Shown piece after piece: positions 1 to 4,477 of a stretch of DNA of 5,473 nucleotides. The notes beneath the pieces were generated by a model that saw nothing but the letters and a program-made list of their open reading frames with translations, was not told the DNA's origin and searched no databases. Positions within the stretch are counted from its first letter, which is position 1, and each line of letters starts with the position of its first letter. The translations under genes and the position numbers were made by a program. The stretch is taken from assembly GCA_023700845.1 (NCBI GenBank), contig JAMPYD010000163.1:1-5473 (forward strand), written 5' to 3'. The DNA is from Elusimicrobiota bacterium (lineage in GTDB: Bacteria > Elusimicrobiota > Elusimicrobia > UBA1565 > UBA9628).

Positions 1-608
1 AGCTCGCCGGACACCATGCGCGAGGGGTCTCCGGGCGGCGGCACGGGCTCCCCGGCCTCGACGTAGGCCCAGTCGGGCTTGCGCCACAGCGGGTTGACCG
101 ACTTCCCGATCACGCGGAACTCGCCGCGGGGCGTGACGAACTCCCACTTGCGACCGCTCTTGGCGTCCTTGAGCACGCCGCCGCGCCCGACGGAGACGTC
201 GGCCTGCCACAGGAGCTTCGCGCCTTTCTTGATATAGAGCTTGTTGGCCTTCGCGTCGATGACGAGGTGCAGCGCGCCCTTCAGGCGCTTGGCGACCTTC
301 GCGCGCAGCAGGCCGACCTCCCCCTCGATGGCCTTCTGCGTTCTCAGATAGCCCTTGTCCTCGGGCAGTATGTTCGGGATGTCCTGGAGGAAGCGCGCGT
401 CCCCCGCCCGCTCGCCGGACTCGCGCACGAGCGAGCGCAGGCGCCGGGCGCCCTCGTCGAGCGCGCGGGACTCGTCCTCGAGGCGGCCCGCCTCGCGGGC
501 CAGCGCCGCGCCGTCGCGCGAGATCGCGCAGGCGCGCCACCCGAACGCCGCGGTCCACGCGACGAGGGCCAGGGGATAGATCGTCCGGCCGAAGGCGTTT
601 TCGCTCAT
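1..608 (-). CDS. L,D-transpeptidase (YkuD family), N-terminal part; cut by the left edge
   Basis: 202 complete codons are visible before the gene leaves the window. Residues about 9-29 form one hydrophobic segment, read as a signal anchor or uncleaved signal. Residues about 33-70 are charged and heptad-like, probably a coiled coil or periplasmic stalk. The start of a YkuD fold follows: LHLVIDAKANKLYI (113-126), then SVGRGG (139-144), then TPRGEFRVIGKSVNPLW (159-175). The TP-x-G-x-F motif before the catalytic region is characteristic of the family. The catalytic His and the SHGCxR cysteine motif would lie beyond position 1 and cannot be checked. Family members make 3-3 peptidoglycan cross-links or attach proteins to peptidoglycan; which applies here is unknown. 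The ATG (608-606) overlaps the upstream stop as TGATG and has no clear Shine-Dalgarno site, so translation is probably coupled to the lipoprotein gene. Confidence 0.85.
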   Translation of the reverse strand, partial: MSENAFGRTIYPLALVAWTAAFGWRACAISRDGAALAREAGRLEDESRALDEGARRLRSLVRESGERAGDARFLQDIPNILPEDKGYLRTQKAIEGEVGLLRAKVAKRLKGALHLVIDAKANKLYIKKGAKLLWQADVSVGRGGVLKDAKSGRKWEFVTPRGEFRVIGKSVNPLWRKPDWAYVEAGEPVPPPGDPSRMVSGE

Positions 609-1144
609 CAGGGGAGCGGGATCTCGTCGACGGGGTCGTCGGGGCGGGTCGCCTTGGGCGTCCGGCGCTCGGCCGCCAGGGGCGAGAGGGCGCGGGCCGC
701 CGCGTCGGCGATCTCGGCGGGGTCCGCGAAGGCGTCGCCGCGCGGGTGGGCGGCGGCGCGCAGGACGGCGTCCCCGGTCCGCGCGTCGAGCGCGGAGATC
801 TCGAGCGAGCGCCACGACGGGTCGAGGGACAGGAAGACGACGGCGTCCGCCCCGGTCGCGCGGCGGATCTCGTCGAGCAGGCGCGGGCTTCGCGCCGCCT
901 CGAGGCTCAGCGCGGAGCCCGCCAGGACGCTGTCGGACTCCTCGAGATTGGACGCCGTCAGGCCCAGGCCCTCCAGGCGGGAGACGAGCGCCCGGGAGAT
1001 CGCCACGCCCTTGCCTCGGGCGCCGCGCGTCGCGGCGACGGCCACGGTCCGGGCGCGGAACGACGGGGAGCGGGAGAGCGTCTCCTGGCGCTCGGGGGCG
1101 CCGCACGCGGCGAGCAGAAGCAGCGCCGGCAGGAGGCGCCTCAT
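608..1144 (-). CDS. Small lipoprotein with a TolB/CsgG-like pattern
   Basis: 178 residues. The N-terminus has two arginines (2-3), a leucine-rich core, and the lipobox L-A-A-C with Cys14 as the predicted lipidated residue. The mature part starts with a polar linker (15-31). A strand-helix-strand pattern follows: TVAVAA (33-38), a helix at about 45-62, and DAVVFLSLD (100-108). Next come a strand pair typical of 'displays its value' lipoprotein domains (SLEISALDARTGDAVL, 113-128) and a C-terminal helix rich in alanine (142-157). This order resembles the TolB N-terminal/CsgG-type domain found in small envelope lipoproteins, but no diagnostic motif proves it. The tail (160-178) is proline- and acid-rich and probably disordered. 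The ATG follows the RRM gene stop by 7 bases. Its stop overlaps the L,D-transpeptidase start, which suggests an envelope role, though no specific function can be assigned. Confidence 0.8.
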   Translation of the reverse strand: MRRLLPALLLLAACGAPERQETLSRSPSFRARTVAVAATRGARGKGVAISRALVSRLEGLGLTASNLEESDSVLAGSALSLEAARSPRLLDEIRRATGADAVVFLSLDPSWRSLEISALDARTGDAVLRAAAHPRGDAFADPAEIADAAARALSPLAAERRTPKATRPDDPVDEIPLP

Positions 1145-1151
1145 CGGCCGC

Positions 1152-1661
1152 CTACCAGCCGTCGGTGTCGAAGTCGTCTTCGCTCTTGCCCTTTTTGCCG
1201 GGCTTGCCGCCGAAGCCGCCCTTCTTCTCGAAGCCTTCGCCGCCGCGGCCTTTCTTCTTGTTGTCGTAGCGGTTCTTGCGGTCGGAGAACGCCTTGCTGT
1301 CGGCGCCGAAGTTCGGGTTGCGCTCGCCGAAGCCGCCGGACGGGCGCGGGGCGGGCCCGCCCGGGGCGCCGCCGAAGGCGGGGCGGGGCGGGTAGCCGCC
1401 GGCCGGGCGCGGCTCCATCGGCCGCGCCTCGTTGACCATGATGCGGCGGGCGCCGAGGGTGAAGTTGTTGTATTTCAGGAGAGCGGCCTGGGCCTGCTCG
1501 TCCGTGGACATCTCGACGAATCCGAAGCCCTTCGAGCGGTTCGTCATCTTGTCGATGATCACCTTCGCGCTCACCACGGTCCCGCACGCGCCGAACAGCT
1601 CCTTCAGCTGAGCGTCGTTCGTCTCGTACGGCAGGCCTCCCACGAACAGCTTCTTACCCAT
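1152..1661 (-). CDS. RRM-domain RNA-binding protein with disordered basic tail
   Basis: 169 residues. Residues 3-80 form one complete RNA recognition motif. RNP2 is LFVGGL (5-10) and RNP1 is KGFGFVEM (44-51), with the RNA-stacking aromatics Phe6, Phe46 and Phe48 in place. Strand 4 is RRIMVNEA (72-79). Small single-RRM proteins of this type occur in many bacteria and bind single-stranded RNA; some are cold-induced. The RRM is followed by a low-complexity region (82-160) rich in Gly, Pro, Arg and Lys, with FGG/GGF repeats like eukaryotic RGG tails. The last nine residues are acidic and end in Trp. The start is well supported by AGGAG at 1673-1677 and a TATAAT promoter at 1698-1703. It is the first gene of the downstream transcription unit. 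Confidence 0.93.
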   Translation of the reverse strand: MGKKLFVGGLPYETNDAQLKELFGACGTVVSAKVIIDKMTNRSKGFGFVEMSTDEQAQAALLKYNNFTLGARRIMVNEARPMEPRPAGGYPPRPAFGGAPGGPAPRPSGGFGERNPNFGADSKAFSDRKNRYDNKKKGRGGEGFEKKGGFGGKPGKKGKSEDDFDTDGW

Positions 1662-1672
1662 TATCGGTTACT

Positions 1673-1677
1673 CTCCT
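1673..1677 (-). promoter_or_regulatory. Ribosome binding site of the RRM gene
   Basis: AGGAG (within AAGGAGAG) lies 11 bases before the ATG at 1661. It is one of two strong Shine-Dalgarno sequences in the window, and it fixes the start of the RRM gene. Confidence 0.75.
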
Positions 1678-1697
1678 TGCGTTTTGACCGTCGACAA

Positions 1698-1728
1698 ATT
1701 ATACACCAAAAGCCCCTTCCCTCGTCGA
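1698..1728 (-). promoter_or_regulatory. Sigma-70-type promoter for the RRM gene
   Basis: A perfect -10 hexamer TATAAT is at 1698-1703 in an AT-rich patch that stands out in this GC-rich window. The best -35 match is TCGACG at 1723-1728 (4 of 6 to TTGACA), with a long 19-base spacer. Transcription would start near 1691 and give a leader of about 30 bases containing the Shine-Dalgarno site. The -10 is convincing and the -35 weak. The -35 sits inside a palindrome (1719-1731), so a regulator or the upstream hairpin could affect it. Confidence 0.65.
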
Positions 1729-1735
1729 GGGCGCG
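1708..1735 (-). terminator. Possible weak rho-independent terminator after the membrane protein gene
   Basis: Just downstream of the stop at 1740, the minus strand has CCCTCGACGAGGG, a perfect palindrome (1719-1731). It is followed by AAGGGGC and TTTT. The strand can fold either as CCCTC/GAGGG without an adjacent U-tract or as GCCCT/GGGGC directly before the TTTT. Both stems are short and the U-tract has only four bases, so termination would be partial at best. The palindrome could instead be an operator of the RRM promoter it overlaps. Confidence 0.35.
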
Positions 1736-1739
1736 GTCC

Positions 1740-2111
1740 TCAGGGCCGCGGCGCGGCCAGCCAGCTCAGCGCGGCGAGGAGCTGGAAGCAGGCCGTGCCG
1801 TACAGCGGGATATAGGCGATCCAGGCCCGGTCGCCGCGCTTCATCCAGGCCCGGGCCCACGGGGTCGAGGGGACCTTGTCGATCCAGGCCGCCCCCCTGC
1901 GGATCTCGGTCTCCCCGAACCCGGCGATCGCGCAGCAGGCCAGGCCGACCGCCGTTTTTCCCACCCAGAGGCCCTCGGCGATCCCGATCCTCGCCATCAG
2001 GGCGCGCATGACGGCGTTGCCTTCGAGCGAGAGGTCCCCGTTCATGCCCGCCAAGGTCAGATGGATGTCGGCCAGCGCGGCGAGGACGTAGAACGCGCCG
2101 CCCAGCGTCAA
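1740..2111 (-). CDS. Small three-helix membrane protein, DUF5658-like
   Basis: 123 residues from the TTG at 2111. Three hydrophobic segments are visible: about 3-22, 44-65 and 97-120. The first contains D15-x3-T19, followed by E30-x-N32 and Lys52 at the start of helix 2. This spacing resembles the DUF5658 family of short membrane proteins of unknown function; the assignment rests on the motif pattern only. The loop between helices 2 and 3 is basic with several Trp residues (76, 85, 89, 97). The start is uncertain. The TTG has no Shine-Dalgarno site nearby, and the first in-frame ATG (2045) would remove helix 1. An ATC at 2126, two bases after the caspase stop and five bases after GAGG, would give a more typical Pro-Arg-Lys N-terminus. 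Longer in-frame extensions upstream only overlap the caspase gene and look like nonsense. It is probably translated with the caspase gene. Confidence 0.65.
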   Translation of the reverse strand: MTLGGAFYVLAALADIHLTLAGMNGDLSLEGNAVMRALMARIGIAEGLWVGKTAVGLACCAIAGFGETEIRRGAAWIDKVPSTPWARAWMKRGDRAWIAYIPLYGTACFQLLAALSWLAAPRP

Positions 2112-2128
2112 GGCTTTGCGGGGGATCG

Positions 2129-3520
2129 CTACCTCAGCCGGACTTCCGCGTGCCCCTCGCCGGTCAGGAGCATCGGGGATTGGGTGCGATTGCCGCGGTT
2201 GGCCTCGTCGGCCACCTTCGGGGCGAGATAGTCGTGCAGGCCCTTGGCGGTGACCCCGCCGCGGGCGTCGGCGGCGGCGCCGTCGAGCCCTTTCAGGAAG
2301 AAGTAGGTGAACAGGCCGTGGGCCTGGGAATCGATGGTTCCGGAGATCTGGTTCGCGTCCGAGGCGGTGAAGACCACGAGCTTGCCGATGTCGGCGGACG
2401 CGCCCAGGTCGACCTTGTTGACGAGGGGCCGCGTGCCGCGCTGCAGGACGGAGCGTCCGCCCGCGCCGGAGAAGCACGAGTCCAGGGCCACCAGAACCCG
2501 CTTGGCCTTGAGCGCCTTCAGGCTGCCGTAGAGGCGCTTCAAGGGGTAGGCCGTCCGCGCGAGATAGGAAGGATCACCGTCCCACGGCACGAGATAGGCG
2601 TGCCCCGTCTCCGGGTCCGGCGCCCCGTGGCCGGAGAAATAGACGAACACGCTCCCCTCCGGCTTGACGTTCTTGGGGAGCCAATCCTCGAGGTACGCCT
2701 CCAGGGAGGAGCGCACGGCCCGGCTGCCCTGCAGCAGCTTGATGTTGCGCTCGGGGTAGCCCATCGCGAGCAGATGGCTCTTCACGGCCTGGGCGTCGCG
2801 CTCAGCGAACTGAGCCTCGGGCAGGTCGTTGGAGTACTTCTCCACGCCGATCACCAAAGCGAAGTTGTCCGGATTCTCCGCCGTCCGGGTCCGGGGCGTG
2901 TCCACATCCGAGGACGCCGCCGCGGGAGGAGCCGCGGGGCTCTTCGCGGCGGAGGCCTCGCGCAAGGTCTCGAGCATGAGCTTCTTCATCTCGTCCTTGT
3001 CGAGGCCGGCCGCGGGCGCCGCGGAGGCGAGCACCCGGACCTTGCGCGGCTCGCGCGCGAAATCGGCGACCTTGGGCGACGCCGCGAGCTTGGCGACGAG
3101 GTTGGAGGCGATGCCCTCGGCGATCCGCTGAAAATTCGCCTTGCTGATGTTCATGTTGTTGCCGAGCGCCCCGCCGGTGAGGTCCACGGATTCGACCTTG
3201 CGACCGTCGGCGAGCAGGTTGAGGGTGGTGTGGTAGGGCGTGAACGTGGCCGCTTTCGGGTCGATCGTCGCCTCGAGCATGCCGTCGGCATCGTAGTTCG
3301 CCGCCGGCTTGAAGCCGTATTCCCGCAGGGCCGCGTCCATCGCCGCGGCGAGCGCCTCCGGCAGCAGCGTCGCGGACGAGCCGTGCTTGATCGGAAGAAG
3401 GTGGAGCTTGAGGCTCTGAACGGGGGCCGGAGGAGCGGCGAAGGCCGGCTTCGGCGGCACGGACACGACGCAGCCGCTCAGGACCGCCAGGCCCGCGAAC
3501 AGAACGGCGAAGACGGTCAC
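2129..3520 (-). CDS. Lipoprotein with C-terminal caspase-like (peptidase C14, metacaspase-type) domain
   Basis: 463 residues from GTG. Residues 1-17 are a lipoprotein signal with lipobox L-S-G-C (14-17, Cys17 lipidated); unusually, the n-region has no Lys or Arg. After a Pro/Ala linker, residues about 36-150 form an alpha/beta domain resembling small outer-membrane lipoprotein domains (TolB/CsgG or ABC-auxiliary type), a low-confidence reading. An Ala/Pro/Ser-rich linker (187-212) leads to the caspase p20-like domain. It starts with NFALVIGVEKY (219-229) and carries the catalytic His298 in YFSGHGA and Cys349 in DSCFSG, so the dyad is intact. Asp347 before the Cys matches the metacaspase position associated with cleavage after Arg/Lys; that specificity is inferred. 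VVFTASDANQ (382-391) and the HGLFTYFFLKGL region (401-412) are further C14 features. Substrate and role are unknown. The GTG overlaps the ferredoxin stop as GTGA, with no clear Shine-Dalgarno site, so coupling is likely. Confidence 0.92.
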   Translation of the reverse strand: MTVFAVLFAGLAVLSGCVVSVPPKPAFAAPPAPVQSLKLHLLPIKHGSSATLLPEALAAAMDAALREYGFKPAANYDADGMLEATIDPKAATFTPYHTTLNLLADGRKVESVDLTGGALGNNMNISKANFQRIAEGIASNLVAKLAASPKVADFAREPRKVRVLASAAPAAGLDKDEMKKLMLETLREASAAKSPAAPPAAASSDVDTPRTRTAENPDNFALVIGVEKYSNDLPEAQFAERDAQAVKSHLLAMGYPERNIKLLQGSRAVRSSLEAYLEDWLPKNVKPEGSVFVYFSGHGAPDPETGHAYLVPWDGDPSYLARTAYPLKRLYGSLKALKAKRVLVALDSCFSGAGGRSVLQRGTRPLVNKVDLGASADIGKLVVFTASDANQISGTIDSQAHGLFTYFFLKGLDGAAADARGGVTAKGLHDYLAPKVADEANRGNRTQSPMLLTGEGHAEVRLR

Positions 3521-3969
3521 TTGGGGCTCATGAGCCCCGGAACGACGGGGTTCTGCTTGCCGAACAGGTCCAGCACGACGGGATCGGCCTTCGGAGCCTT
3601 GTTCACGAAGCCGCGGATCTCTTCGGGCACGAGCTCGGGCTTCTGGTACACGGCATGGTCGTGCGTGAGCTGGGAGTCGAGCGAGGTCTGATCCATCGCG
3701 ACGGTCGGCGTCGGCACCATGCGGATCGTGTCCCACGGGCAGTCCTTCGCGCACAGGTTGCAGCCGATGCAGATGTCGTAGTTGACGTAGACGCCCTTGG
3801 CCGCGGGCTCCTCGTCGCCGAACTTCTCGATGCACGACGGGACCGGGCAGACGGCGATGCAGACCTCGCAGCCGGTGCAGCCGTCGAGGTTGATGAGGGC
3901 CTTGATCTTGGCCTTGGACGCGCCTTTGACGAGGGCGGCGCGGCGCGAGTCGTTCTGGGGAGCGGGCAT
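3517..3969 (-). CDS. Two-cluster 4Fe-4S ferredoxin-type protein
   Basis: 150 residues. Two cysteine sets fit [4Fe-4S] binding: C31-x2-C34-x2-C37-x3-C41-P and C67-x2-C70-x2-C73-x3-C77-P. An additional Cys46 lies between them. This is a dicluster ferredoxin or electron-transfer subunit, cytoplasmic since no signal peptide is visible. The roughly 70-residue C-terminal extension (81-150) has no cysteines and looks like a docking or partner-binding segment rather than a domain I recognise. No redox enzyme it would serve is in the window. The start is firm: GGAGG at 3977-3981, seven bases before the ATG. The ATG overlaps the peroxiredoxin stop (TAATG) and the stop overlaps the caspase start (GTGA), so all three genes are probably co-translated. 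It could be the electron donor of an unseen oxidoreductase; a direct link to the peroxiredoxin is speculative. Confidence 0.9.
   Translation of the reverse strand: MPAPQNDSRRAALVKGASKAKIKALINLDGCTGCEVCIAVCPVPSCIEKFGDEEPAAKGVYVNYDICIGCNLCAKDCPWDTIRMVPTPTVAMDQTSLDSQLTHDHAVYQKPELVPEEIRGFVNKAPKADPVVLDLFGKQNPVVPGLMSPK
3523..3538. repeat. Perfect 16-bp palindrome before the caspase start
   Basis: GGGGCTCATGAGCCCC is a perfect inverted repeat with no spacer. It encodes the end of the ferredoxin and sits two bases upstream of the caspase GTG (3520-3518). In RNA it could form a stem of about six pairs with a four-base loop in the place where a Shine-Dalgarno site would be. It may modulate caspase translation or stabilise upstream mRNA; chance is possible in GC-rich coding sequence. 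Confidence 0.6.
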
Positions 3970-4442
3970 TAGACGGCCTCCAGGATGGCTTCGGCATGAC
4001 CGGCCACGGACACCTTGCGCGCGGCCTGCAGGATCCGGCCGGTCGGCCCGATCACGAAGGTCGAGCGCACCACGCCCATGAACTTGCGGCCGTACAGGGA
4101 CTTCTCCTGCCAGACGCCGTACGCCCGGCAGATCTCCTTGTCTTCGTCGACGAGGAGCGGGAAGGGAAGGCCGTGCTTGGCCTTGAAGCTCGCGTGGGAC
4201 TTGGCCGCGTCCGGGCTCACGCCGAGGATGCGCGCGCCCTTCTTCACGAACGCGTCGTAGTGGTCGCGGAAATCGCAGGCCTCGGTCGTGCAGCCCGAGG
4301 TGTTGTCCTTCGGATAGAAGTAGAGGACGACGGTCTTGCCCTTGAGCGCCTTCAGAGACCAGGTGCGGCCGGTCTCGTCGGAGGCGGAAAACGCGGGGGC
4401 CTTGTCGCCGGCGGCGACGGCCTTCGTTTTGGTCACGGGCAT
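3969..4442 (-). CDS. bcp: Thiol peroxidase, Bcp/PrxQ peroxiredoxin
   Basis: 157 residues from the ATG at 4442, a normal length for the family. It reduces H2O2 and organic or lipid hydroperoxides, usually with thioredoxin, in the cytoplasm. The peroxidatic motif P44-x3-T48-x2-C51 is intact. Resolving Cys56 follows as C-x4-C, marking the atypical 2-Cys Bcp/PrxQ type with an intramolecular disulfide. Arg126 in VVRSTFVI is the conserved active-site arginine. A third cysteine, Cys105, is unlikely to be catalytic. A TTG at 4478 would add 12 residues but lies in the -35 element and the end of the glycosyltransferase gene, so the ATG is preferred. The ATG is 4 bases after the upstream stop, without a Shine-Dalgarno site. 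A promoter-like sequence places the transcript start at the ATG itself. The stop overlaps the ferredoxin ATG. Confidence 0.95.
   Translation of the reverse strand: MPVTKTKAVAAGDKAPAFSASDETGRTWSLKALKGKTVVLYFYPKDNTSGCTTEACDFRDHYDAFVKKGARILGVSPDAAKSHASFKAKHGLPFPLLVDEDKEICRAYGVWQEKSLYGRKFMGVVRSTFVIGPTGRILQAARKVSVAGHAEAILEAV
3977..3981 (-). promoter_or_regulatory. Ribosome binding site of the ferredoxin gene
   Basis: GGAGG lies within the last codons of the peroxiredoxin gene, seven bases before the ferredoxin ATG at 3969. It supports that start and allows independent initiation besides coupling. Confidence 0.8.
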
Positions 4443-4443
4443 T

Positions 4444-4477
4444 CGGTCATTGTAACAGGAATGACCGGGGGCGGTCA
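4444..4477. promoter_or_regulatory. Nested inverted repeats (possible operator) over the peroxiredoxin promoter
   Basis: CGGTCATT (4444-4451) and AATGACCG (4460-4467) are perfect 8-bp arms around an 8-base spacer. A third half-site, CGGTCA (4472-4477), pairs with TGACCG (4462-4467) across GGGG as a second perfect inverted repeat. The half-sites cover both the -10 and the -35, the usual position of a repressor site. The motif does not resemble the Fur/PerR or OxyR consensus that I know. It also encodes the end of the glycosyltransferase. Confidence 0.5.

Noticed and set aside
1200..1420. GC-rich repeated triplets in the RRM tail as a DNA repeat array
   Set aside because: The repetition follows from Gly/Pro/Arg/Lys codons of the disordered tail; there is no regular repeat unit or spacer as in CRISPR or a tandem repeat.
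1141..1587. Second minus-strand frame of 148 codons over the RRM gene
   Set aside because: It is a frame-shifted shadow of the RRM gene, low-complexity Arg-rich, while the RRM frame has both RNP motifs.
267..2231. Plus-strand open frame of 654 codons
   Set aside because: It is antisense to four well-supported genes, is low-complexity Arg/Ala/Gly-rich, shows no domain, and also runs across the promoter gap. Long antisense frames are expected at this GC content.
2127..2477. N-terminal extension of the membrane protein frame up to 2477
   Set aside because: It is Arg-rich shadow sequence inside the caspase gene, ahead of a clear first hydrophobic helix.
2150..3691. Plus-strand open frame of 513 codons
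   Set aside because: It mirrors the caspase gene, whose catalytic motifs are clear on the minus strand. The translated product has no recognisable motif.
3521..3997. N-terminal extension of the caspase frame up to 3997
   Set aside because: The extension is an out-of-frame reading of the ferredoxin gene. The lipoprotein signal starts at the GTG at 3520.
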